A stretch of 64,000 bases of DNA from positions 1,488,001 through 1,552,000 of the forward strand of contig NZ_CP018617.1 in NCBI RefSeq assembly GCF_002849855.1. The letters run 5' to 3'. This DNA is from Vibrio azureus (GTDB lineage: Bacteria; Pseudomonadota; Gammaproteobacteria; Enterobacterales; Vibrionaceae). The notes beneath the pieces were generated by a model. That model ran no database searches. It saw only the letters and a list, made by a program, of their open reading frames with translations, and had not been told where the DNA came from. Below, one piece after another: positions 28,898 to 37,524 of the stretch. The number at the start of each line of letters is the position of its first letter. Position 1 is the first letter of the stretch. Position numbers and translations under genes: made by a program.

Positions 28898-29497
28898 ATG
28901 CGCTCTTTTGTTTTACGAGCTCGCGCAGCGCCAACCACCAGCAAAGCACTGTTAGAAGGTGTTGGTACTGAAGCGCATACAGAGATTCTCGCTCATACTA
29001 TGATGAACACTATGTTCGTTGCTCAATCGCACCGTGACGATGTCGTTGTTCACTTGGTTTTAGAAAGTACAAAAGATTTCTCACGTACCATTACTATTCG
29101 CTCCAATGACATCACCAATATCGGCGGCTTTCATGAGTCAACGTTAATTGCAGCAGTGGCACGTGCTTTGGACGCTTCGGTTGGCATGGGTAAAGAACAG
29201 CTTCGTGAAGTCGAGCCCGGCATTACGGTTCGTACGGTCAGCTTTGAACGCCTAGTGCAAGAACTTTCAGAAGACCACCAGCTCTATATGCTGGACAAAA
29301 AAGGCGAGTTTGTTCGTGATGCAGAAATCGGTGGAAACCCATGTTTCTTGTTAACCGACCATATTCCGATGCCGAAAAAGTCTTTCAATAGTTTAAAGCG
29401 CCTTGGCACAGAGAAGATCAGCTTAGGTCCTAAGATGCTTTTCGCTTCTCAGTGTGTGGTATTGATCCACAATGAGTTGGACATCCGCGAATTTTAA
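28898..29497 (+). CDS. trmY: TrmY-like tRNA pseudouridine-54 N1-methyltransferase
   Basis: 199 residues from ATG 28898, with AGAGG upstream. The frame is open to a TTG at 28838, but the family starts at MRSFVLRARAAPTTSKALL. The protein has the SPOUT fold pattern of COG1901/UPF0217: a helical front with DVVVHLVLEST, GGFHESTLIAAVARALD, and the C-terminal knot region HQLYMLDKKGEFVRD, FLLTDHIPMPKKS and LGPKMLFASQCVVLIHNELD. In archaea TrmY methylates pseudouridine 54 of tRNA using S-adenosylmethionine. Most bacteria carry ribothymidine at position 54, so the bacterial substrate is uncertain. Single gene, ending at a shared terminator with pmbA. Confidence 0.88.
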   Translation: MRSFVLRARAAPTTSKALLEGVGTEAHTEILAHTMMNTMFVAQSHRDDVVVHLVLESTKDFSRTITIRSNDITNIGGFHESTLIAAVARALDASVGMGKEQLREVEPGITVRTVSFERLVQELSEDHQLYMLDKKGEFVRDAEIGGNPCFLLTDHIPMPKKSFNSLKRLGTEKISLGPKMLFASQCVVLIHNELDIREF

Positions 29498-29522
29498 TCC
29501 TCGCGTAATCATTCGATAAAAG

Positions 29523-29548
29523 AAAGAGGACTCCGTTGAGCCCTCTTT
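29523..29548. terminator. Bidirectional terminator between trmY and tldE
   Basis: AAAGAGGACTC / GAGCCCTCTTT forms an 11-bp stem with one mismatch around CGTT, lying between convergent genes and carrying A-rich and T-rich ends on opposite sides. Confidence 0.85.
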
Positions 29549-29571
29549 GTGTTTCTCTTGGAATGCTAGAC

Positions 29572-30915
29572 TTACTTGCCACCAATACTCAAACGAGCAA
29601 AGCGTACGTCTGGAGCAAAAAAGGTACGGCTGTCGCTAATAAGCTGAGTATCGCCGACCGCCTCAACTTCTTGAAGCATCTTATAGAAGTTACCCGCAAC
29701 CGTGATACCACGAACTGGTTGAATCCGTTGTCCATCACGACACAAGAACCCACTGGCACCAAACGAGAAGTCACCACTCACCGCATCTGCACCAGAGTGG
29801 ACACCTTGAAGTTCGACGAGCTCTAAGTACTCACCCGCTTTTACTTCCGACGCAGTGCTGTTGCCTGTCGCAATTACTTTATGATTTGCCGATACATCTA
29901 GGCTCGATTTTGCACCGCGAGCAGCACTTGCCGTCGATAAAGCCCCTAAGTAACTTGCGGTCTGGCTGTTGTGTAGCAAGGTTTTCAACTCACCATTGGC
30001 AATGATGGCATTATCTTGAGTAGCGAAGCCTTCACTATCAAAGCCCGAAATTGCCATACCATTTGGCATGTAAGCCGCGTCAGTAAAAGTAATCAAATCA
30101 CTCGCAATACGTTGACCAAGCTTGTCACCCAGTGGGGTAATACCTTTCATTGCGCTGACACCAGAAAATGCACTACCGAAAGCACCAAACAAACTTGCAA
30201 GTGCATTGATGTGGAAAATAGCAGGGTAGTTACCCGTCGCAACAGGTGCACCTTCAAGAAGATCACGAGCAAGGTTGTAGCCACCTTCGATACAGTAAGC
30301 TGGGTTCAACTCATCAAAGCGACGACCAAGTGACATTTTCCCTGCCATCGACTGCTTGCCGTCTTTTTCAAACAAGGTATACGCGTAACAAGTAAACGAG
30401 CGTTCGAAGTGTTGACACAATGTGCCTTGAGTATTGGCAATAATTAGTTGCGTTTCACCATCGCTATAGCCATTGTAAGGCGAACTAGAAGCATGAGGCA
30501 AAGCCACAACCCCTTGTTCAAGGGCGAGGGACAGTTCGATCTTTTCATCAACCGAAGTGGTGTCTTCTTGCGCAATCTCAGCTACGTCAGTCGTGATTTG
30601 GCTGTTCACGCAACTAATGGTCTGGTGTTCGTCTTGCTTGGAAAAACGAGCGCTTTGCAGTGCATTAGTCAGCATCAAATCTAAGCTCGGTTGCTCTAAT
30701 GATTCAGAGTAGCTCGTTGCGACACGCGCATCTTTAACAACACGAACACCCAGAACTTGGCTTGAGCTTACTTTGTACTCATCCAACTGCCCTTGGTTCG
30801 CTTTCAGAGAAAAGCTGCTGTTGCGGTTTACAATCACGTCCGCTTCTGCGCCTTGGCGCTTTGCTTCTGATAGGACGTAATCAACCGCATTAAGAAGTTG
30901 TTGTTCTTGCCTCAT
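29572..30915 (-). CDS. TldE/PmbA-like metallopeptidase partner protein
   Basis: 447 residues, PmbA/TldE family: NAVDYVLSEAKRQGAEADVIV and FSLKANQGQLDEYKVSSSQV at the front, and the glycine-rich C-terminal domain (SGADAVSGDFSFGASGFLCRDG, PVRGITVAGNFYKML). It lacks the HExxxH zinc site, as expected for the inactive TldE partner. In E. coli TldD and TldE form a heterodimer that degrades unfolded peptides and removes the microcin B17 leader. ATG overlaps the tldD stop (TAATG) with a strong AGGAGG site, so the two proteins are made together. It may be an extra copy beside the housekeeping tldD and pmbA of vibrios, which are not in this window. Confidence 0.88.
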   Translation of the reverse strand: MRQEQQLLNAVDYVLSEAKRQGAEADVIVNRNSSFSLKANQGQLDEYKVSSSQVLGVRVVKDARVATSYSESLEQPSLDLMLTNALQSARFSKQDEHQTISCVNSQITTDVAEIAQEDTTSVDEKIELSLALEQGVVALPHASSSPYNGYSDGETQLIIANTQGTLCQHFERSFTCYAYTLFEKDGKQSMAGKMSLGRRFDELNPAYCIEGGYNLARDLLEGAPVATGNYPAIFHINALASLFGAFGSAFSGVSAMKGITPLGDKLGQRIASDLITFTDAAYMPNGMAISGFDSEGFATQDNAIIANGELKTLLHNSQTASYLGALSTASAARGAKSSLDVSANHKVIATGNSTASEVKAGEYLELVELQGVHSGADAVSGDFSFGASGFLCRDGQRIQPVRGITVAGNFYKMLQEVEAVGDTQLISDSRTFFAPDVRFARLSIGGK

Positions 30916-32300
30916 TAGTTACCGCCTCCTACCAGAATATTATCGACTTTCAATGTTGGCTGACCGACTGTGGTTGGTACTGAACCACTCACTGAACCAC
31001 ACATGCCTGGAGCAAGCGCCATATCTTTACCAACCATGCTGATTTCTTTCAACACTTTTGGCCCCGTGCTGATAAGCGTTGCTGTTTTCAGAGGCTTGGT
31101 AATCTTGCCATTTTCGATAAGGTAAGCTTCACGAACGGCAAAGTTGAACTCGCCCGTTCCCGGTTGAACTGAGCCGCCACCCATCTTCTTCGCGTAGATA
31201 CCTCGTTCGATGCCTGCCAACATGTCATCAAGTGAATGATCGCCTTCTTCGATAAAGGTGTTACGCATACGCGAAGTCGGTGCGAACTTGTAATTTTGAC
31301 GACGACCAGAACCTGTAGGCTCGTAACCTGTCTTCATACCACCCATTTTGTCAACCATAAAGCTGGTTAGCTTACCGTCTTTGATTAACTGAGTGCGCTG
31401 AGTCGGCATGCCCTCGTCATCAATATGAATTGAGCCCCATTCGTTGGTCATTGTGCCATCATCCACTGCATTCACAGCTGTGTGAGCTATCATTGCGTCC
31501 ATTTTGTCGTGGAATACGGATGCTTTTTTGGCAACTGAAGTGGTCTCTAACAAATGACCACACGCTTCATGGAAGATAACGCCCCCAAAGCCGTTACCAA
31601 TCACCACTGGCATCTCGCCCGATGGGCACGCATCCGCGCCAAGTTTCACCAACGCTTGTTGCGCAATAATTTGACCGAGCTCTTTCGCATCAAGTTGTTC
31701 ACTGAACTCCCAACCAGCAAGAGCGCCAGGACCTTCCATACCAGAAGATTGCTCATTACCTTTTTGAGCGACGGTATTACCAGCAACTCGGATGTAATGA
31801 CGAGTATCGTCAACGTGCAGACCTTCTGAGTTGAAGATGGATACTTGTTGTTCACGCTGAAGGACGCTGCCGATGAACTGGCTGATATGTTCACTCTCTG
31901 CACGTGCTGCATGGTCTACTTTCAATAAGAAAGCGATTTTAGAGTCGAGGTTAGCGTCTTTACCTAGAGGCATGCGACAGCCATGTTGAATTGGGTAGCG
32001 GTTCAGATTGAGAGAACCTGCTGAGGCGATTTGCTCACGCTTGTCTTTTGCTGCAAGCAGTGAGGTGACCCGTTTCAATTCTGTTTCATCTGTACTATTG
32101 GTGTAACCGTAAAGCACTTTATGTCCGAAAAAAAGACGAATCCCGATACCAAAATCGATACCTGAATTCACTTTATCTACTTCACCAGAGGCTATCTGAA
32201 CAGAATTAGTTTGGTGGTGTTCAACAAATAGCTCGGCGAAATCTGCCCCCAAAAAGAGAGCATGATCGATCACTGTTTTCGCTGTTGCAGAATTAAGCAT
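30915..32300 (-). CDS. tldD: TldD-like zinc metallopeptidase
   Basis: 461 residues from ATG 32300, with AAGGAG exactly placed. The family zinc site HEACGH is in GGVIFHEACGHLLE, with flanking conserved segments GEVDKVNSGIDFGIGIR, SGRRQNYKFAPTSRMRNTFI and EFNFAVREAYLIENGKITKP. It is the catalytic half of the TldD/TldE heterodimer, cytoplasmic, cleaving small or unfolded peptides. E. coli TldD has 481 residues. The partner follows directly. About 330 bp upstream lie two small exported-protein genes with their own terminator, so these are neighbours rather than a proven operon. Confidence 0.9.
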   Translation of the reverse strand: MLNSATAKTVIDHALFLGADFAELFVEHHQTNSVQIASGEVDKVNSGIDFGIGIRLFFGHKVLYGYTNSTDETELKRVTSLLAAKDKREQIASAGSLNLNRYPIQHGCRMPLGKDANLDSKIAFLLKVDHAARAESEHISQFIGSVLQREQQVSIFNSEGLHVDDTRHYIRVAGNTVAQKGNEQSSGMEGPGALAGWEFSEQLDAKELGQIIAQQALVKLGADACPSGEMPVVIGNGFGGVIFHEACGHLLETTSVAKKASVFHDKMDAMIAHTAVNAVDDGTMTNEWGSIHIDDEGMPTQRTQLIKDGKLTSFMVDKMGGMKTGYEPTGSGRRQNYKFAPTSRMRNTFIEEGDHSLDDMLAGIERGIYAKKMGGGSVQPGTGEFNFAVREAYLIENGKITKPLKTATLISTGPKVLKEISMVGKDMALAPGMCGSVSGSVPTTVGQPTLKVDNILVGGGN

Positions 32301-32576
32301 GAAATCTCCTTGCTCGTAATCCATTTTTCCCGCTCACCTTTTAACATACTCAAGCGATATAAAAACGCACCTTCGCAACATGACGTGCTAGGCATACTGA
32401 AAGTGTTCGGGCATTTATCAGTTTTTACACTGCCTAACTTTACTTTATGCTAACGATTATTAATATCAAAAAAGATTTGTTATGGAATATTTCTGACACA
32501 CTTATGTCCGAGTAAATCAAAGGTGCTGGATATATGAAAGGAAAGAAGAGAGTACGAGCAAAGAAATGTTATGGCA

Positions 32577-32600
32577 ATGTGGGCCCATAAAAGCCCACAT
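32577..32600 (-). terminator. Hairpin terminator after the small-protein genes
   Basis: ATGTGGGC and GCCCACAT form a perfect 8-bp stem around CCATAAAA, about 50 bp after the stop codon of the second small gene. The rest of the 32301-32651 gap is AT-rich and should contain the tldD promoter. Confidence 0.65.
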
Positions 32601-32651
32601 CTATTAATGGATATTCTAACCTAAAGATGCTGTATCCAAGTGACTTCAGTT

Positions 32652-32888
32652 TTAGTCGCGACGTCTTTTTAGTTCAATCGCAGAATCTGAAGCGTCAGTG
32701 ATGATTCGGAAACCACCCACTGCTGAATCGTTGCGATCTTTAAGAAAACGTTCGGCAGCAATACGCTCTACATTCATCACTGTAGGACTTGGCATATTCA
32801 TATCAACCGTACCATTGTACGAACCATCTTCTGCATATACTGACGTTACAACACTAGCAAGGATAAGCGCTTTAAAAACATTTTTCAT
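32652..32888 (-). CDS. Small exported protein, tandem copy A
   Basis: 78 residues from the second ATG (32888). The first ATG at 32894 lies directly on the AGGAA ribosome site, so it is too close. A clear signal peptide (MKNVFKALILASVVTSVYA) is followed by a mature chain of about 59 residues: EDGSYNGTVDMNMPSPTVMN, then VERIAAERFLKDRNDSAVGG, ending in basic KRRRD. No Cys residues. The family is not recognised. It is almost identical to the copy at 32992 and in the same direction. Confidence 0.75.
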   Translation of the reverse strand: MKNVFKALILASVVTSVYAEDGSYNGTVDMNMPSPTVMNVERIAAERFLKDRNDSAVGGFRIITDASDSAIELKRRRD

Positions 32889-32991
32889 GATCATTTCCTA
32901 TCTACTCAAAGGCAGTTTCTTATTATTCTATGGAGAGGTGCAGTATTTGCAGCACCCCCTCATTTATTCAATCTATTCAAAAGTGTGATAA

Positions 32992-33228
32992 TTAGTCACG
33001 ACGTCTTTTTAGTTCAATTGCAGAATCTGAAGCATCAGTGATGATTCGGAAACCACCTACTGCTGAATCGTTACGATCTTTAAGAAGACGCTCGGCAGCA
33101 ATACGCTCTACGTTCATCGTTGTAGGGCTCGGCATATTCATATCAACCGTACCATTGTACGAACCATCTTCTGCATATACTGACGTTACAACACTAGCAA
33201 GGATAAGAGTTTTAAAAACATTTTTCAT
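32992..33228 (-). CDS. Small exported protein, tandem copy B
   Basis: 78 residues with the same start logic as copy A. It differs from A at only three positions: Thr for Ala in the signal peptide, Thr for Val after the MPSPT motif, and Leu for Phe in the ERFLKD region. The DNA unit repeats at 340 bp and includes the upstream ribosome site TAGGAAATG. A recent tandem duplication, transcribed first. A weak hairpin at about 32938-32960 lies between the copies. Confidence 0.75.
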   Translation of the reverse strand: MKNVFKTLILASVVTSVYAEDGSYNGTVDMNMPSPTTMNVERIAAERLLKDRNDSAVGGFRIITDASDSAIELKRRRD

Positions 33229-33480
33229 TATCATTTCCTATCTACCTATAGGTAGTTTTAATTCTTTTTAAAAAAGGGCTTATTTAATTTTGGGTTTGCC
33301 CTTGAACGAGACGAACTATAAGTGACACCAAAACATAATGCAAGCAATATTTTACCTATCAGTAGGTAGCCAATAGTAAAATGAACGCAATATATTGATT
33401 TAAATAAAAAAGAAAAGTGGCACTTTTTTGCATAAGAAAGAGCTGTTATGCTCTTAAAACAGTATGAGGAGACAGCAAGA

Positions 33481-34323
33481 ATGTCTAAAGTAGCTTCTAA
33501 AGCCCACCCAAGCCTACGCCGTAAAATTCCCATTGTTTTGACTATTGCTGGTTCTGATTGCAGTGGCAAAGCTGGGATACAAGCAGATATAAAAGCCATC
33601 TCAGCTACCGGTGGTTATGCATGCTCAGTGATCACTGCAATCACTTCTCAAAATACTCAAGGAATGACGGGAGCCTTTCCGGTTCCAGTTGATCATGTGC
33701 AAAGCCAATTAGACGCAGTTTTTACCGACCTTGATGTCGCAGCAGTAAAAATCGGTATGCTTGTACAAGAAGATGTCATTACTGCCGTTGCAGAAAAGCT
33801 AAAGCAATACCGTCCACGAAACATCGTTCTAGATCCTGTCATGGTCTCAACTCGCGGCGATTTGCTTCTGCAACCAAGTGCGCTCAAAGCCTTGAAAGAA
33901 ACCCTGTTTCCCCTAGTCGATTTAATAACCCCTAATCTACCTGAATGTGCCGCGTTGACGGATCAAACGCTACCTCAAACTGAACAAGAAATGTATGAAA
34001 TGATCTCTGCTATACGTAAACTAGGCGCAAAGTCGGCCCTACTAAAAGGTGGCCATTTGATGGACTGCACATCCAGTAATGATTTACTCATCACTTCACA
34101 GAACACTGAGATGTTTCGCTCAGAGCGCATCAATACACTAAACACCCGCGGGACAGGCTGCACGCTTTCTTCTGCCATTGCTTGTTATCTCGCTCAAGGC
34201 GCTACACTAAGCCAAGCTGTCTCCTCAGGAAAAAACTACATCACACAAGCCATCCAGCATGCTGACAAACTAGACGTAGGACGAAACGCAGGGCCTGTTC
34301 ACCACTTCTTCAAGCGACTTTAA
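33481..34323 (+). CDS. thiD: Hydroxymethylpyrimidine/phosphomethylpyrimidine kinase
   Basis: 280 residues from ATG 33481, which has GAGGAG 12 bp upstream. An in-frame ATG at 33448 lacks a ribosome site. Ribokinase-fold motifs: VLTIAGSDCSGKAGIQADIK (substrate and Mg site), GYACSVITAITSQNT, NIVLDPVMVSTRGDLL, LITPNLPECAALT and the anion hole loop NTRGTGCTLSSAIA with the catalytic Cys. The enzyme phosphorylates HMP and HMP-P to HMP-PP for thiamine synthesis in the cytoplasm. It stands alone, without other thi genes. No TPP riboswitch is seen in the 33229-33480 gap. Confidence 0.94.
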   Translation: MSKVASKAHPSLRRKIPIVLTIAGSDCSGKAGIQADIKAISATGGYACSVITAITSQNTQGMTGAFPVPVDHVQSQLDAVFTDLDVAAVKIGMLVQEDVITAVAEKLKQYRPRNIVLDPVMVSTRGDLLLQPSALKALKETLFPLVDLITPNLPECAALTDQTLPQTEQEMYEMISAIRKLGAKSALLKGGHLMDCTSSNDLLITSQNTEMFRSERINTLNTRGTGCTLSSAIACYLAQGATLSQAVSSGKNYITQAIQHADKLDVGRNAGPVHHFFKRL

Positions 34324-34422
34324 TCGCTGATTTTTGCCTGTAATTCATTTGGGCATACCCTAACAAATACGGTAATATAGCCAAGTAATTCCAAGAACCT
34401 CAATTCCAAGCACCTGACTTTC

Positions 34423-35148
34423 ATGAAAACAAAACTTTACGGCTTGCTTATGCTGGCCTTATTCACTCTAACAATTATCTTTCTTTCGCTGTTAATTCCT
34501 GATTATGATTTAACCTCGCAGGTCAGCCGTACTACAGGACAAACCATTGCCTTATTAACTGACTCAGCCGGCAGTCATGGCTTCTTGTTGACCTTAATAG
34601 CTTTGCTTATTGCGCTTTCTAGAATGCATTCAACCAAGGCACTATGGATGAAACAACTCCCAACACTCGGATTGCTGTTAATTATTGGGTTTGCAGGAAA
34701 GACTGGTCTGAAATTAATAACAGAGAGCCCACGCCCTTACACAGAACTACTCGCAGCTGAACAGTTGATTGAACAACCACAATCTTTCTATCAACTCAGT
34801 ACAAACCAACAATCCGATATTATTACGCGCATTTCTATTAACGTCAGTGAATGGCGAACTCAACACTGGCAAGGCGAAAAAGATTATTCCTTTCCTTCAG
34901 GTCATACTATTTTCGTTGCCATTTGCTTAGTATTTTTTGGTGGTTTGTTCTTACAAGCTGGAAGCTACCTATCTGCTGCCGTATTACTTCTATGGGCTAC
35001 GGGTGTTGCCTTCAGTCGCTTGTGGCTGGGTATGCATAGAGTGGAGGATTTAATCGGCTCTGTTGCTTTTGTCGCTGCACTCTACTGCTTGATACCACTT
35101 GTATATTTAACTAAAAACAGACCATTCCTAAAAATAGGCAGGTCTTAA
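34423..35148 (+). CDS. pgpB: PAP2-family membrane phosphatase (PgpB-like)
   Basis: 241 residues with six predicted membrane helices. All three acid-phosphatase motifs are complete: KLITESPRP (Lys97, Arg104), PSGH (158-161, His161) and SRLWLGMHRVED (Arg199, His205 nucleophile, Asp209). The spacing and size match PgpB, which dephosphorylates phosphatidylglycerophosphate and undecaprenyl pyrophosphate on the periplasmic face of the inner membrane. Single gene. Substrate preference cannot be read from sequence. Confidence 0.88.
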   Translation: MKTKLYGLLMLALFTLTIIFLSLLIPDYDLTSQVSRTTGQTIALLTDSAGSHGFLLTLIALLIALSRMHSTKALWMKQLPTLGLLLIIGFAGKTGLKLITESPRPYTELLAAEQLIEQPQSFYQLSTNQQSDIITRISINVSEWRTQHWQGEKDYSFPSGHTIFVAICLVFFGGLFLQAGSYLSAAVLLLWATGVAFSRLWLGMHRVEDLIGSVAFVAALYCLIPLVYLTKNRPFLKIGRS

Positions 35149-35198
35149 AGTAGGTCGAAAGTAATACGCTGCGCTCTTTTTAATAAACAAAAAAACAA

Positions 35199-35260
35199 TA
35201 TACCCAAATGACCCCAAGATGCTTGATTCAGAGCGAGGGTCTTGAGGTTATTTGGGTATA
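35199..35260. repeat. Dispersed palindromic repeat, 62-bp form
   Basis: TATACCCAAATGACCCCAAG, then ATGCTTGATTCAGAGCGAGG in the middle and CTTGAGGTTATTTGGGTATA at the end. The middle GATGCTTGATTCAGAGCGAG is identical to the start of the 285-bp element at 14615, so this copy retains more of the interior than most. Confidence 0.85.
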
Positions 35261-35284
35261 AGAAACATTACGGATAAAGGAATT

Positions 35285-36016
35285 ATGGATAAAGTCGTTA
35301 TCGTTACTGGGGCGAGTCGAGGCATTGGTGCGGCAAGCGCAAAGCTACTCGCTACACAAGGCTATTTTGTTTGCGTCAATTACAGAAGTCGCAGTGACGC
35401 TGCTCAAAAAGTGGTTGAAGGTATTGAACAAAGTGGTGGTAGAGCTATTGCCATTCAAGCTGATGTTTCCGATGAACAGCAGGTCAAAGATCTCTTCGAT
35501 AAAACCGAGCGAGCATTAGGTAGCGTCACTCATTTAGTCAACAACGCTGGTATTTTATTTACTCAATCTCGCCTGACAGATATCAGTCTTGAGCGTTTTC
35601 AAAAAGTAATGAATGCCAACGTCGTCGGTTGTTTTTTATGTTGTCGAGAGGCCGCTAAGCGCTTTAAGTCTGGCTCAGCTATCGTAAATGTCTCCTCTGC
35701 TGCATCTCGCTCTGGTGCACCTTTCGAGTACGTCGATTATGCCGCCTCCAAAGGCGCTATGGATTCACTCACCAAAGGGTTATCTTTAGAACTGGCTGAA
35801 AACAATATACGAGTTAACGCTGTTAGACCCGGTTTTATCCATACAGAAATGCATGCCGATGGCGGTGAACCAGATCGAGTCAAACGACTCAGTCCCAATA
35901 TACCTTTAAAGCGAGGAGGAACAACAGATGAGGTTGCGAACGCCATTGCTTGGTTACTCAGTGATGAAGCCTCATATGTCACTGGTTCATTCATCGACCT
36001 TGCAGGGGGCAAATAA
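35285..36016 (+). CDS. Short-chain dehydrogenase/reductase (YgfF-like)
   Basis: 243 residues from ATG 35285, with AAAGGA upstream. Classical SDR: cofactor loop TGASRGIG (8-15), NNAG (86-89), a Ser-rich stretch (NVSSAAS), the catalytic Tyr152 and Lys156 in YAASK, and the C-terminal YVTGSFIDLAGG. The VNYRSRSDAA segment after strand 2 suggests NADP(H). It is close to E. coli YgfF-type sugar or carbonyl oxidoreductases. The substrate is unknown. It ends facing the LysR gene, 35 bp apart. Confidence 0.9.
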   Translation: MDKVVIVTGASRGIGAASAKLLATQGYFVCVNYRSRSDAAQKVVEGIEQSGGRAIAIQADVSDEQQVKDLFDKTERALGSVTHLVNNAGILFTQSRLTDISLERFQKVMNANVVGCFLCCREAAKRFKSGSAIVNVSSAASRSGAPFEYVDYAASKGAMDSLTKGLSLELAENNIRVNAVRPGFIHTEMHADGGEPDRVKRLSPNIPLKRGGTTDEVANAIAWLLSDEASYVTGSFIDLAGGK

Positions 36017-36051
36017 CTCTTTTTATTGCAGATACCTACTCGAACAGAAGC

Positions 36052-36939
36052 TTAACCAAAAGACTTTGAGTTTAATAAAAAATTAATCAGCAGACGCATT
36101 CTTTTTGGTAAGTGTTCTCGACTGGGATAAAGTAAATAACAGGAGAGTTGCTGAGCTTTCCAACCGGAAAGTACTCGAACCAACTCCCCTGAATCGATAT
36201 AACTGCTGCTAATGTTGTTAATCAGTAGCCCAATCCCCATCCCTGATAAGATTAAATCCCTTGAAAAAATAGGAGAGTTGGTTTGTATAGGGTTAATCGG
36301 CGTAAAACGTCGCTTTTCAGTCCCATTCTGTAGCCAGATATCGCCATTTTCACTCAATCGCTTAAGCAGGACCCAACGCTGTTCAAGCAAATTCTCATCA
36401 CCGATAGGCTCAGAAAGTGACTGTAAATATTGAGGAGCAGCGTAGACCTCTAATTCATCATCAAAGACTTTTCTTGCCACAAAACCATATTCATTCATCG
36501 CAGAGACTCTGACTGCCAAATCCACCTGATTTTTTATCAAGTCCACTTTGTCATCAGTGATCAGAAAATCAAACTCAATATTAGGGTATTGCTCAGAGAA
36601 CGTCTTGATACGAGGTAGCAGCCAGTTATGTGCAATATCATAAGTGGCTGTCAGGCATATTTTTCCGACCATTTCATCTTTGGACAGAACACGCTCAGTC
36701 ATCAATAAGGAGTCTAATACCGATTGAGCTAACGGTAATATCTTTTCACCATCGGGCGTTAAGCTCATCATACGTGTAGAACGTTGTAAGACTCTGACTT
36801 TTAGTAGTGCTTCTAACTTCCTGATTTGCTCACTTACCGCAGGTCTACTTAACCCAAGCAACACAGCAGCTTTGTTAAAGCTACCCGTTTGTACAACGGC
36901 TGCAAATACCGCCATGGCTTTCAATCTTTGTAACTGCAT
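36052..36939 (-). CDS. LysR-family transcriptional regulator
   Basis: 295 residues. The N-terminal winged helix (about 1-65) reads LKAMAVFAAVVQTGSFNKAA, then LGLSRPAVSEQIRKLE, typical of LysR. The rest is the periplasmic-binding-protein-like effector domain (ICLTATYDIAHNWLLPRIKTF and so on), of the CrgA/AaeR-like group. It is divergent from the NTF2-like gene at 37068, with 128 bp between, and so probably controls the NTF2-like/hemerythrin pair, its own gene, or both. Confidence 0.9.
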   Translation of the reverse strand: MQLQRLKAMAVFAAVVQTGSFNKAAVLLGLSRPAVSEQIRKLEALLKVRVLQRSTRMMSLTPDGEKILPLAQSVLDSLLMTERVLSKDEMVGKICLTATYDIAHNWLLPRIKTFSEQYPNIEFDFLITDDKVDLIKNQVDLAVRVSAMNEYGFVARKVFDDELEVYAAPQYLQSLSEPIGDENLLEQRWVLLKRLSENGDIWLQNGTEKRRFTPINPIQTNSPIFSRDLILSGMGIGLLINNISSSYIDSGELVRVLSGWKAQQLSCYLLYPSREHLPKRMRLLINFLLNSKSFG

Positions 36940-37067
36940 GACCTATTATTCCGTTTTTCGTAACAGTGAAATCATAACTTAATCCCTTACTGATACAAAT
37001 AAAATCTTTTAAAGTACCTTCATCGCATCAACTTAAGAACACAAAACACCGTTAAAAGGAAAAATAA

Positions 37068-37490
37068 ATGTCTGATTTAACAACTCAACAAAAAAACATT
37101 GCTGTCATAAACACTTACTTTGCTAGCCTTGCAGTCGGTGATATGAATAAATTTGCAAGCCTACTTGATGATAATGTTATCTGGCACCAACCTGGAAACA
37201 ACTCATTCTCTGGTAAGAAAAACGGAATAGAAGAGATCGGTGCAATGGTGGCAGGCATGATGACCAAAACACAAGGATCTTTTGCAGTACAACCAAATGC
37301 TCAACCAATGGCAAGCGATGATTTAGTCTCTGTACCTGTATTATTTTCAGGCCAAAGAAATATCGATGGTGTAGAACACAGTATCCATATGGAAGGAACC
37401 GACTTATTCAAACTCAGCAATGAGAAAATCACCGAAATCTGGTTATTTTCATCTGATCAAGCAACAGAAGATAAGTTCTGGGATCGCTAA
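37068..37490 (+). CDS. NTF2-like (SnoaL-type) protein
   Basis: 140 residues, cone-shaped alpha+beta fold: NTYFASLAVGDMNKFASLLD, DNVIWHQPGNNSFSGKKNGI and TDLFKLSNEKITEIWLFSSD are the typical SnoaL-like segments, with a conserved Trp-His pair in the pocket. Members are small-molecule isomerases, hydrolases or binding proteins. The specific role is not determinable. Strong AAAGG ribosome site. It precedes the hemerythrin gene by 34 bp, so likely an operon under the divergent LysR regulator. Confidence 0.85.
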   Translation: MSDLTTQQKNIAVINTYFASLAVGDMNKFASLLDDNVIWHQPGNNSFSGKKNGIEEIGAMVAGMMTKTQGSFAVQPNAQPMASDDLVSVPVLFSGQRNIDGVEHSIHMEGTDLFKLSNEKITEIWLFSSDQATEDKFWDR

Positions 37491-37524
37491 TACAACCTTA
37501 CTCGTTTGCCTTTAGGAGCCTTTT

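Larger units (their letters stand above)
32652..33265 (-). repeat. 340-bp tandem duplication carrying the two small genes
   Basis: Positions 32652-32910 and 32992-33250 align over their whole length with few substitutions, covering the coding region and ribosome site. Similarity fades in the sequence further upstream and in the intergenic part. Confidence 0.8.

Noticed and set aside
29572-32300. Microcin or other RiPP biosynthesis cluster around TldD/TldE
   Set aside because: No cyclodehydratase, dehydrogenase or precursor with a core of Cys/Ser/Gly was found. The small neighbours have Sec signal peptides and no Cys.
32698-33271. Paired plus-strand frames opposite the small exported protein genes
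   Set aside because: They exist in both copies only because the DNA is duplicated. The minus-strand frames have signal peptides and ribosome sites; these do not.
33229-33480. TPP riboswitch upstream of thiD
   Set aside because: The conserved CTGAGA and ACCTGA-type segments of the THI box are not present in the gap.
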